Virus record (IMG/VR): IMGVR_UViG_3300046474_000252
Location: 1 to 27,759 of that record
From: a virus
Direction: 5' to 3' (one strand)
Length of the DNA: 27,759 bases
Under the pieces are notes generated by a model. The model did no database searches and was not told the DNA's origin. It worked only from the letters and a program-made list of their open reading frames with translations. The first letter of the stretch is position 1. Every line of letters starts with the position of its first letter. Of this stretch, positions 15,259-22,298 are shown in pieces. The translations under genes and the position numbers were made by a program.

Positions 15259-15647
15259 AACGGCGCCTCCCGAAGAGCTTCACGAATCCCCTCAGCACAT
15301 CCGCGCCATGCTGCTTTAACCAGCATTAGCTGCATGAGCTCGTCATAGTGTGCTAGCTCGGTCACGCCACCATTGGCGGCGATCCACTCGCCGACGGCCT
15401 CGACGCCCTTCTCGAGCGCCTTCACTTCGTACAAGCTAATTCTGTCCAACTTCGTGAGGTCTCCTGTTGCGACGATACATGGCTTGCAGAGGTAGCCTGG
15501 ATCAGGCGGCCGGGATTTGTCACCGGGAGTGGAGCGGCCGAGCCCGATCGACATGCAGCCACACGCCTTGCAGACGGTGGGGTTTTTCTGGACATCAACC
15601 GTCGGCGTAAACGGGATGATTGGCTTGCCTGTTGGGAGGGGGGTCAT
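15255..15647 (-). CDS. small zinc-binding protein (DUF6511-like)
   Basis: This 130-residue protein has a Cys-x2-Cys pair (CKACGC) and a second pair (LCKPC), likely binding one zinc, followed by a helical region (LTKLDRISLYEVKALEKGVE, then LAHYDELMQLMLVKAAWRGC). The layout resembles DUF6511 proteins of alphaproteobacterial phages; the match is from memory. The ATG at 15647 overlaps the stop of the N6/N4 methylase (ATGA), and its own TGA overlaps the TTG of the cytosine methylase. A longer frame upstream lies inside the methylase and is rejected. It may assist or recruit the flanking methyltransferases. Confidence 0.75.
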   Translation of the reverse strand: MTPLPTGKPIIPFTPTVDVQKNPTVCKACGCMSIGLGRSTPGDKSRPPDPGYLCKPCIVATGDLTKLDRISLYEVKALEKGVEAVGEWIAANGGVTELAHYDELMQLMLVKAAWRGCAEGIREALREAPF

Positions 15648-16501
15648 GCTGCCACCGCAGAGAAGAGGTCGGCGGGACGGTTGTCGTTTGCCTGTGCGAA
15701 GCAGTGGCCGCCACAGCACTCGCCGCGGTCGTATCTGGCCGCATCGGGGCACGGCACGGCGGCTGGCCGTGCTCGCGCGACAGCGGGCCGCCTGTTGTCA
15801 TTGGCGCCGTTGATGCGCTGCTCGGCTATCGCGAAATAGCTAGGATCCCGCTCAATGCCTACGAAGCTACGACCAGCAAGGCGGCAAGCAACGCCTGTCG
15901 TGCCGCTCCCCATCGTGTTGTCCAAGACCGTTTCACCCTCATTCGTGTAGGTGCGAATGAGGTACTCGAAGAGAGCGACTGGCTTTTGGGTGGGGTGGCC
16001 ATCCTTCACGCGGGGCTGCGGAATAGCCAATATGCTCGTTGGGTAACGTCTGCCGTCGCTATCTGTAGAGTTATACACCTGCGATCCATAGTTGGACGTC
16101 GCATGTGATCTGCTGATCGAATACGGCTTGCCATCGCTGAACTGCGGGTTGTACGTCGGCTGCCTGCTATAAAAGACAAGCACATCCTCATGCCGGCGCA
16201 GCGGTTGCTTTTTTGCGTTCAGGAATCCTGTTACCTGCGATTTGTACCACACCCACTGGTACTTGAATAAGTCTGGTGCGCTCATCACCAAGGCGCTGGT
16301 GAACGGCTGTGCAGCGGTCAGAACTATTGCGCCTCGGCATATCCGACGGTACTCCGCCCACAGACGATCCAACGGAATGATGGAGTCCCACTTGTTCTGC
16401 GTTGTGCCGTAAGGAAGGTCGCACAGCACCATATCGACGCTGCTGGCGGGAATGGTAGGAAGTATTTCAAGGCAGTCACCATGTCTCAGATCTATGCGCA
16501 T
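15644..16501 (-). CDS. N6/N4 DNA methyltransferase (beta class)
   Basis: From ATG 16501 the protein has 285 residues. It follows the beta-class order: catalytic motif IV (CDLPYGTTQNKWD, about residues 27-39) before the cofactor motif I (DNTMGSGTTGVA, about 194-205), with HPTQKPVALFEYLI between. It should methylate adenine N6 or cytosine N4 at a specific sequence, probably protecting phage DNA. The C-terminal tail after residue 215 is unusual: two ANDN motifs flank a Cys-rich stretch (GECCGGHC), and it ends PADLFSAVAA. The start overlaps the MT-A70 gene by ten bases. Confidence 0.9.
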   Translation of the reverse strand: MRIDLRHGDCLEILPTIPASSVDMVLCDLPYGTTQNKWDSIIPLDRLWAEYRRICRGAIVLTAAQPFTSALVMSAPDLFKYQWVWYKSQVTGFLNAKKQPLRRHEDVLVFYSRQPTYNPQFSDGKPYSISRSHATSNYGSQVYNSTDSDGRRYPTSILAIPQPRVKDGHPTQKPVALFEYLIRTYTNEGETVLDNTMGSGTTGVACRLAGRSFVGIERDPSYFAIAEQRINGANDNRRPAVARARPAAVPCPDAARYDRGECCGGHCFAQANDNRPADLFSAVAA

Positions 16502-17076
16502 GCCCGCACCTCCGCATTGTCGTTCGCCGCCACCACAGGTGCAGCCTCGAACTTCCCCACCTGATTCCCCCACGCCGACCACCCGGTCCACGCCTGACGC
16601 GCAAACAACTCGAGATACGGCCCGCCGACCAAGGACTCGACGCGGCCATAGACCTCGTCCGGCTTGCGGCTATGCTCGCGGCGCGGCGCGCGGATAACGG
16701 AGCGCACGCCCTTCCCTAGCCGCCGAGGCTTGCCGCGCTTGAATAGGTGGCAAATCTCCACTTCCTGGCGCGTCCAGTAGCCCATGCCCATGCGGCCTTT
16801 GTCCCAGACGAAGGCGATCGACACAGGCGAAAAACCCCATGCGGCCGCAACTTCGAAGGCCGGCTGCTGGAGATGAGAAACGGTCCACATGAAGAGCAGA
16901 CAGTTCGGCGCCGCAACGTCAGTGACGGGCAGCGCCTTGATGTCGTCGATCGACATTACGGAATACGGCTGTGCGCCTCGAGCGGGCGCGACGTTGGCTT
17001 TGGAATACGTTCTGAACGACCACGGCGGATCCGCCAAGATCGCGCCGAATCTTCCCTCCGGTAGTGGGTTTTCCAA
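16492..17076 (-). CDS. MT-A70 family adenine methyltransferase
   Basis: This 194-residue protein has the MT-A70 signature: ILADPPWSF with DPPW at residues 16-19, YSVMSIDDIKALPV, LLFMWTVSHLQQPAFEVAAAWGF, and ELFARQAWTGWSAWGNQV. It would transfer methyl groups to adenine N6. The start codon is TTG, supported by a strong AGGAGA five bases away. The final residues carry VAANDNAEVRACA. It heads a coupled operon of methyltransferases, DUF3223 and prim-pol genes, behind two leader hairpins at 17100-17136. Confidence 0.9.
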   Translation of the reverse strand: MENPLPEGRFGAILADPPWSFRTYSKANVAPARGAQPYSVMSIDDIKALPVTDVAAPNCLLFMWTVSHLQQPAFEVAAAWGFSPVSIAFVWDKGRMGMGYWTRQEVEICHLFKRGKPRRLGKGVRSVIRAPRREHSRKPDEVYGRVESLVGGPYLELFARQAWTGWSAWGNQVGKFEAAPVVAANDNAEVRACA

Positions 17077-17099
17077 TTGTATCTCCTCATGTGGTGTTC

Positions 17100-17136
17100 C
17101 CCTGCAGCAGCAGGGCCGCGCGTTGGTGGCGCGCGG
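17100..17136 (-). promoter_or_regulatory. double leader hairpin, one with ACCAA loop (H1)
   Basis: Two stems abut. CCGCGCG/CGCGCGG (17116-17136) closes the seven-base loop CCACCAA on the minus strand. CCCTGC/GCAGGG (17100-17115) closes a four-base loop. They precede the ACACCACATGAGGAGATACAA leader segment of the MT-A70 gene. The loop ends in ACCAA as in the hairpins at 24958, 25400 and 27650. No T run follows, so an RNA regulatory element fits better than a terminator. Confidence 0.6.
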
Positions 17137-17157
17137 GTGGTCTAACTATTGCGTACT

Positions 17158-17535
17158 TCAGGTGCGCGAAAGTTCGGGATGTTCACCGAAAATGCGTTTT
17201 TCAACGATCGGTGAAAATGCCAATAATGGTGAAATTGCCCGACTGCGCGCTAGGGCAGTGGGGCTTGGCGGCGCGGGGAGCGGCTGCCAATGGGTAGGCT
17301 GCGGCCAGCCGTCAACGCCCATGAACCAGTCAAGCTTGGCTGTTGGATGCCGCTTGTCTGGGCCGACCCACTTGCACTGGCTTATCCATTGGTTACGCTG
17401 GCCCAGTCGGGCAACGGCCAAAAACAAGCTGCCATCCTTCGGCGCGCTATCAATAGGCAGCCACCCGCCGCCTTGTTGCGCGGCAACAATGGGGAGGGCT
17501 GCCGCAACTCTCGCGTCTGCTTGATCCCACGCCAT
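17158..17535 (-). CDS. DUF551-like protein
   Basis: This 125-residue protein contains the DUF551 pattern: GWLPIDSAPKDGSLFLAV near the start and GWPQPTHWQPLPAPP further on, with Trp, Pro and His spaced as in that family. DUF551 proteins are common in tailed phages and have no agreed function. The C-terminal 40 residues extend beyond the usual domain. The ATG overlaps the upstream stop (TGATG); a GTG one codon earlier is possible. Confidence 0.75.
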   Translation of the reverse strand: MAWDQADARVAAALPIVAAQQGGGWLPIDSAPKDGSLFLAVARLGQRNQWISQCKWVGPDKRHPTAKLDWFMGVDGWPQPTHWQPLPAPPSPTALARSRAISPLLAFSPIVEKRIFGEHPELSRT

Positions 17536-17756
17536 CACGCTGCCCTCCCGATTGCGGCGCGAAGCGGCTCCATTACAAGCGCCTCCGTGCGTGCCGCGTT
17601 CTTACGCAGGCTCTTGAGCATCGCGTTGCATTCCGCTACGCCAGATATGCTCGTTGCGCCGCCTGCCTTCTCCACACGATCGAGCCACTGATAAACGGCC
17701 CCAAGCATTGCGGCCGCATTTGTTGCTGCCGTCAGTAGTTCCTTATTATCAGCCAT
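17535..17756 (-). CDS. small helical protein, function unknown
   Basis: This 73-residue protein is almost wholly helical and Ala-rich (LLTAATNAAAMLGAVYQWLD, then MLKSLRKNAARTEALVMEPL). It has no Cys pair, signal peptide or membrane segment. Its ATG and stop both overlap neighbours by one base, so it is translated with the 255-residue protein and the DUF551 protein. The coupling supports it as real; no family is recognised. Confidence 0.72.
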   Translation of the reverse strand: MADNKELLTAATNAAAMLGAVYQWLDRVEKAGGATSISGVAECNAMLKSLRKNAARTEALVMEPLRAAIGRAA

Positions 17757-18523
17757 CAGGCAGCCCTCTTGCTTTCTTCCACCCTAAACCCCGGCACGGC
17801 CCTTGCGCCGGCCCGCACAGCGGCGTCGGCGTTCTGCTGCGCCACGGCCAGCACTTCAGCCTTGGCGCGCGCCCAGCACCACTCCATGGCCGCGTCTTCG
17901 TCTTCAAGGACGGCAGTCCACACCGTCCGCAACCCCGTCCCCGTCGTCGCCGCCTTCCACGTCCTACTTGCGGAGCGTTCCAGTTTCTTCGCATCGGCCA
18001 GCAGCTCTTCGGCCTCTTCCCGCGCCGCGAGGTTGCCACTGCTGGCGCGGATGGCTTCATCGGCAGCAGCCTTGGCGGCAAGGGCAGCGGCCGCAACTCG
18101 CGCCGCCTCTTGCTCCTTGGCAATGCGGATGCGGTCACGCCATGGCGTGAGGAGTTTGGACAGTTCAGACTTGGTAAGATCTACCTTGCCGCGGTCCTTC
18201 TGTGTCAGGGGATTGTATTTGGCCTGTATCGCCTTCACCTGCTCGTCGAGCGGGTCTTTCTCCGCCTTTCGCAGCGCCTCGGCGCGCTTTCCGGCCTCAT
18301 GGATGCCGTCGTAAAGCTTTTCGATAGCATAATGGGTGGCCTGGTCCCGTATGGCTTCGCCGTCGCACCAGTGCTTTGCCTCCTCAAACAGGTCTTCGAT
18401 TTCCTGCTTGATGAGGTCGAATGGAGTCGGCGCTGGCTCTTCAGGCGGCTGGTTGTGGCCAATACCGGCCGTGGCGATGGATGTTGGATCAAAGTCGGTG
18501 GCTATTGCGGAGGCGGGCTTCAT
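17756..18523 (-). CDS. Ala-rich coiled-coil phage protein, function unknown
   Basis: From ATG 18523 the protein has 255 residues. A short N-terminal segment with IGHNQPPEEPAPTPFDLI is followed by a long charged helical region (IEDLFEEAKHWCDGEAIRDQ, then AGKRAEALRKAEKDPLDEQ) and an Ala/Glu-rich coiled coil (about residues 130-190). A globular C-terminal part contains WCWARAKAEVL. From memory, proteins with GHNxPP followed by such helices are widespread in rhizobial phages near recombination and replication genes; their role is unknown. The ATGA overlap with the 78-residue gene sets the start. Confidence 0.78.
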   Translation of the reverse strand: MKPASAIATDFDPTSIATAGIGHNQPPEEPAPTPFDLIKQEIEDLFEEAKHWCDGEAIRDQATHYAIEKLYDGIHEAGKRAEALRKAEKDPLDEQVKAIQAKYNPLTQKDRGKVDLTKSELSKLLTPWRDRIRIAKEQEAARVAAAALAAKAAADEAIRASSGNLAAREEAEELLADAKKLERSASRTWKAATTGTGLRTVWTAVLEDEDAAMEWCWARAKAEVLAVAQQNADAAVRAGARAVPGFRVEESKRAA

Positions 18524-18756
18524 GCGGCCACCACACGGTAGCAGACGATGTCTGTGTCCATGCCGATGCGGTGCCTGTCGTGTGACCAAGCCAACTCATC
18601 GCCGGTATCATCGTAAACCGTGCCGTCGCGCAGTTTTACCTCGACAAGCGTTGCGCCATCGACGGGGCACTCGCCGCCTGCCCATTTAATCCAGCCGTCC
18701 GCCGCTTCGCCAGTTGCGGCGGCAAGACCGGCTATGCTTTGTCTTCTCTCACTCAT
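18520..18756 (-). CDS. small conserved phage protein, function unknown
   Basis: This protein of about 78 residues contains GWIKWAGGECPVDGATLVEV and ends DTDIVCYRVVAA, typical of short phage proteins with a Trp-x-Gly-Gly-Cys-Pro element. Three ATG codons stand in tandem after AGAGGAG; the third (18756) has the best spacing and begins MSERRQSI. Promoter copy 3 lies just upstream (-10 at 18788-18793), so this is the first gene of a transcription unit leading into the 255-residue protein. No enzyme motif is visible. Confidence 0.75.
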   Translation of the reverse strand: MSERRQSIAGLAAATGEAADGWIKWAGGECPVDGATLVEVKLRDGTVYDDTGDELAWSHDRHRIGMDTDIVCYRVVAA

Positions 18757-18787
18757 CATCATCTCCTCTACGTGGTGTAGTATCGCC

Positions 18788-18816
18788 AATGTCGCGTAAA
18801 CTTACAAATTTGTCAA
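18788..18816 (-). promoter_or_regulatory. sigma70-like promoter with palindromic operator (copy 3)
   Basis: TTGACA (18811-18816), 17 bases, then GACATT (18788-18793). The first 20 bases and more match copy 1 exactly, starting TTGACAAATTTGTAAG. It sits directly after the helicase stop, with a start site expected near 18781, about 25 bases before the small protein's ATG. The embedded palindrome ACAAATTTGT suggests repressor or activator control. Confidence 0.72.
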
Positions 18817-18821
18817 GCGCA

Positions 18822-20555
18822 CTAGAACGGGATATCCTCTTCCCACTCCTCGGCATAGCCTCGGCGGTTGTCGTTGGCGGCAGGTGGGGTGTTGTCGTTG
18901 GCTGGGCCGACTATGTGGCTGACGACATCCCAGTATTTTTCACGAGGCTTGACCATAATCTCAGACACTTCGGCCAACTCCCCTTGCCTCTCCAGCCACT
19001 CGAGCGGAGATTTAGGAAATGGCCGCAAGCCGCTGAGATGAATCCAAAGACGGTCAGCCTTCGATTTTGGAAAGCCAGTGTGACCTGGGCACGCCCATTC
19101 AGAAATGGAAGTCATGCCACACATGTAGCTTATCTTCACTGAATCTGGCTTCCCGCCTTTGCCTGGGTGCAAGCGAAATGTCCTGCTGCTCACCCTTCGG
19201 CTTTCGGGCTCGGCCACGGTTGCCAAGATAGCAACATCGGTCGGCTTGGCGGTGAACCCCGGCTTCTCCTCAAAGATGAACTCGTTGCCGCAGTTCGGGC
19301 AGACGCGAGCACCTGCCGCACAGATCTCCTCGCACTGCATGCACAATTTTATTGGCGCTTGGCCATCTCCCTTGCCTGGCTTCTTCGGCTGCACGCAATC
19401 GACAGGCCCGTGCCGCTCGATGTTTCCAGCAAAGTTCATGTAGCGGCAGTTAGGCTTCGGCCCGCGCGCAATCGCGGCCTTGCGGCCTTCTGCGTCCGTC
19501 GAATCTGGATCGAAGCCAGCAGGCCAAACCACTCGAGTTCCTCGAACCGCTCTCTGCACATAGCGGTTTGTGGACTCGGTCGGCGCCAAATCCGCAACAA
19601 GGTCAACGCGAGGAATATTTGTGCCGGTCGAAAGAACGTTATCGTTCGTGCACCCCCAAAGGCGACCAGACTTCAGATCCTCAATGATGCGACGACGCTC
19701 TCCCTTCGGCGTCTTACCGCTCAGCACTTCACACGACTTGCCGTATTGCCGTATTTCATCACGTACGTGGGTGGCGTGATCGATGCCGTTGCAGAATATA
19801 ATTGCGGTCGTGCGGTTCTCCGCTTGAGCCGCAGCCATAATTTCCGAAACAGCGGCGCGTGTCAGTTCCTCCTTATCGGTGGCTTTTGCCAGGTCTGATT
19901 TCTTGAAGTCGCCGCCGAGACGCCGAACACCCTTCATATCATAGCTGAAGTCGCACGGCTTGCTGGTGAGCCGCGTCAGGTAGCCATCATCGATGCCTTT
20001 GGCTAGATCGTATGTGTAAACTGTTTTGTCGAAAAGGCGATCGTCTCCCTCATCGAGGCGACCGAAGTCAAGCCGATAGAGCGTTGCAGAAAAACCAACG
20101 ATCTTCATGTCCGGATTGATTGCAAGCAATGCCGCAATGAGCTTGCGATACATCGTGTTGCCATCGTTTGGCACAAGATGGACTTCGTCAATGATCAGGA
20201 CATCGACGTGGCCAATCTCTAACGCCTTATCCCATACCGTCTGCAACTGCGCGAACAACACCTGCGCACGGCAGTCTCGCCGTCCAAGGCTCGCCGCATA
20301 GATACCCGCTGGTCCGAACGGGCGCATGCCTATGTACTCCTTGAAGTTGCCCTCAACGAGTTCTTCAACGTGCACGCATGAGAGCACACGCATGTCTGGC
20401 CAGCCATCCAGCAGTCGCTGAATGAGCATCGACATCGTGCCGCTTTTTCCAGACCCGCCGGCCATCTCGACGAGTGGATGACCGGGCTGCTCAAGCCAGT
20501 AATCGAAGACGCTGTCTACGGCCTCGACCTGATAATATCGAGGGGAGAATGCCAT
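18822..20555 (-). CDS. SF2 DEAD/DEAH-box helicase with zinc ribbon
   Basis: From ATG 20555 the protein has 577 residues. Superfamily 2 motifs are clear: a Q-like RYYQVEAV, Walker A MAGGSGKSG (31-39), Walker B IIDEVH (121-126), SAT (156-158), and YVQRAVRGTR as motif VI. A zinc ribbon follows (CMQCEEICAAGARVCPNCG). The C-terminal 100 residues end in a flexible tail with two ANDN motifs and the acidic tip AEEWEEDIPF, close to the tail of bacterial SSB. It probably unwinds phage replication or recombination intermediates and may recruit partners through the tail. The start overlaps the upstream stop. Confidence 0.92.
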   Translation of the reverse strand: MAFSPRYYQVEAVDSVFDYWLEQPGHPLVEMAGGSGKSGTMSMLIQRLLDGWPDMRVLSCVHVEELVEGNFKEYIGMRPFGPAGIYAASLGRRDCRAQVLFAQLQTVWDKALEIGHVDVLIIDEVHLVPNDGNTMYRKLIAALLAINPDMKIVGFSATLYRLDFGRLDEGDDRLFDKTVYTYDLAKGIDDGYLTRLTSKPCDFSYDMKGVRRLGGDFKKSDLAKATDKEELTRAAVSEIMAAAQAENRTTAIIFCNGIDHATHVRDEIRQYGKSCEVLSGKTPKGERRRIIEDLKSGRLWGCTNDNVLSTGTNIPRVDLVADLAPTESTNRYVQRAVRGTRVVWPAGFDPDSTDAEGRKAAIARGPKPNCRYMNFAGNIERHGPVDCVQPKKPGKGDGQAPIKLCMQCEEICAAGARVCPNCGNEFIFEEKPGFTAKPTDVAILATVAEPESRRVSSRTFRLHPGKGGKPDSVKISYMCGMTSISEWACPGHTGFPKSKADRLWIHLSGLRPFPKSPLEWLERQGELAEVSEIMVKPREKYWDVVSHIVGPANDNTPPAANDNRRGYAEEWEEDIPF

Positions 20556-20911
20556 CAGGCCGCCTCCTGCTTCTGCTGCCAAGCGGCCTTCCAGTCATGA
20601 GACCATTGGGCGCGTGCCTCCTTTGCAGCGCGCACTCGATCTTTTGCGGCCAGCGCCTCAGGCTCGCCCCGCTCGGTCAGGAAGTAGATGGTGGCGCCCT
20701 TTCCGAACGACAGGATGCTGGCCTTTACCCATCCGTTCTTGCGCATCTTTGTGAACGCTGGCCGCAACCAGCGATCACCCGGTTCCATGCGACCGCAGAA
20801 CGTGCCGTCGGCCTTCACGTAATCGGCCATGAGGCTGTCAATGTGTTTCGGCTCAGGCGGCAACTTGCGACCAACCAACTCCTCTGACCACGTCAGTTTT
20901 TTCTTCGCCAT
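20555..20911 (-). CDS. winged-helix-like small protein
   Basis: This 118-residue protein has a basic start (MAKKKLTWSEELVG), a middle containing RWLRPAFTKMRKNGWVKAS, and ATIYFLTERGEPEAL, which resembles the wing and final helix of winged-helix proteins (the LTERG element). The Arg/Ala/Lys-rich C-terminus (AAKDRVRAAKEARAQW) may contact DNA. It lies between the sigma factor and the helicase and is coupled to both by TGATG overlaps, so a regulator or helicase partner is possible. The fold assignment is inferred from a short pattern. Confidence 0.72.
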   Translation of the reverse strand: MAKKKLTWSEELVGRKLPPEPKHIDSLMADYVKADGTFCGRMEPGDRWLRPAFTKMRKNGWVKASILSFGKGATIYFLTERGEPEALAAKDRVRAAKEARAQWSHDWKAAWQQKQEAA

Positions 20912-21408
20912 CACGCCACCCTCCCCGCCACCACAGCAGCCCGCCGAAACGCCGTAATCTTCTGATGCACGCGCTGCCGGCTGACGCCCCGCATGGCCGC
21001 GATTTCCTCGCTGGTATGGCCCAAGGCAACAAGCAGCATGACGTCAGCGTGCGGGCTTGCGTCAATGGCCCGCAATGCGGAGGCAACATAAACGATGCTC
21101 TCCTGGCGCGCCGGCTCTTGCTGCAGGCGAGGATCATCCTTGTCGGCAATAAGGGGCCGCTTCTTCGCGCGCTCCGTGAAGGCAATGTGACGCATCTGGT
21201 AGACTAGCCAGCCGCCAAGGTTCTTTGCCGGATTGTAGGACGCCCAAAGGCGCAGCGCCTGTTCGATCGTCGACTGCACGAGGTCTTCGCGGTCGGACTC
21301 GTGCGCGAAGCGCGCTGACATGCGGTGCAGAAACGGCTCGTAGGAAAGGACTTGGCGGTCAAAGGTGGCGGGGCGGCTGTGTTTTGGCGGGGTTGCAATG
21401 GTCATCAT
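20911..21408 (-). CDS. sigma-70 family RNA polymerase sigma factor (ECF-like)
   Basis: This protein of about 165 residues has a region 2-like part (about 22-80: LSYEPFLHRMSARF, DREDLVQSTIEQALRLW, NLGGWLVYQMRHIAF) and a region 4 helix-turn-helix (about 105-160: VMLLVALGHTSEEIAAM, GVSRQRVHQKITAF). This matches the two-domain ECF-type layout and should bind host RNA polymerase to direct phage transcription. Two tandem ATGs follow GAGGAGA; 21405 may be the true start. A CACCACACCAC leader lies upstream. Its promoter targets are not known. Confidence 0.87.
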   Translation of the reverse strand: MMTIATPPKHSRPATFDRQVLSYEPFLHRMSARFAHESDREDLVQSTIEQALRLWASYNPAKNLGGWLVYQMRHIAFTERAKKRPLIADKDDPRLQQEPARQESIVYVASALRAIDASPHADVMLLVALGHTSEEIAAMRGVSRQRVHQKITAFRRAAVVAGRVA

Positions 21409-21443
21409 GGTCTCCTCGGTGGTGTGGTGGCTGGTGAGGCCGG

Positions 21444-22298
21444 TTAGGCTGCGTTGTCTTTCTTCACTGGATTGTTATCGTTGGCTGCGAGAGGGATTGA
21501 CAAGGCAAGGCTTGGTTGAAATGGCTTGTCTAGTTTTGCGCCCTTGCTCCTGTTGTCGGATTTCCACAACGGTCTCAAATTTGACAATGCCCAGCATCGC
21601 ATGAAGTCTATATCGTCGGGAGTTTCGTAGTTGTGCGCAGCTATGGGAACAATATGGTCGATCTCCCAGTCTCCATAGTTGCCCCAAGACATTCCAGGCA
21701 GAAACCTCTTTTCAAGGTGATCCTTCAACTGTTCGACGGTGTATCCGACGAGGTTTTCCCAGTGCCTTCTTGCCTTAGAGCCCTTCTGAATGCTGCCTTT
21801 TATACCACTCGAAATCGATGAGCTAAGCCTTCCTTTTGGGGTCGACCTGAACCTTTTAGCGTCCCGCCTCGCAGCTTTCTTTGCTTTTTCTGGATTGTCT
21901 GCTCTCCATTTTCGTACCCTGTCCCTGTCTTCGTTTGGGTTCGTCAACTTTCTAATATCTCGAAGATCTTTATCCCTGCCTGGGTTCTCGGCTCTTTGTT
22001 TCCTCTTCAGCTCCCTGAGCCTGTCGCGCTCGCTGTCTACATTTGCCCAATATCGATTTCGATGTCTTAGGTTCGTCTCTTCTCGTTTCTCGTCTCGAGT
22101 CTTCCAGTATTTTTCTTTGGCTTTCTCGCGATCACACTCTGAGCATGCGCAATTTGTGTTTCGCCGCGTCGACAGATGGCCGCGAATGCATGGGTCTCCG
22201 GTGAAGTAGAACTTTGCCCCTACCCTCTTCGCTTCATCGCGGCTCCTCGGTAGGTTGTCATTCGCAGCGACTATCTCCGTCACGCCAGATGGTTCCAT
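21444..22298 (-). CDS. HNH endonuclease (homing type)
   Basis: This protein of about 284 residues has a Cys-rich N-terminal part (GDPCIRGHLSTRRNTNCACS), a long Arg/Lys/Glu-rich middle (about residues 60-180) that probably binds DNA, and a C-terminal HNH-type domain: WEIDHIVPIAAHN, then CWALSNLRPLWKSDN. ANDN motifs lie near both ends (VAANDNLP and LAANDNNP). The start is uncertain: ATG 22298 is used here, 22325 has AGGA close by, and both overlap the upstream nuclease gene. The base composition is more AT-rich than its neighbours, which suggests later acquisition as a mobile endonuclease. Confidence 0.83.
   Translation of the reverse strand: MEPSGVTEIVAANDNLPRSRDEAKRVGAKFYFTGDPCIRGHLSTRRNTNCACSECDREKAKEKYWKTRDEKREETNLRHRNRYWANVDSERDRLRELKRKQRAENPGRDKDLRDIRKLTNPNEDRDRVRKWRADNPEKAKKAARRDAKRFRSTPKGRLSSSISSGIKGSIQKGSKARRHWENLVGYTVEQLKDHLEKRFLPGMSWGNYGDWEIDHIVPIAAHNYETPDDIDFMRCWALSNLRPLWKSDNRSKGAKLDKPFQPSLALSIPLAANDNNPVKKDNAA

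Noticed and set aside
17654-18541. Plus-strand open frame of 295 codons
   Set aside because: It is antisense to the well-coupled 255- and 73-residue genes and has a low-complexity Arg/Pro/Leu composition.
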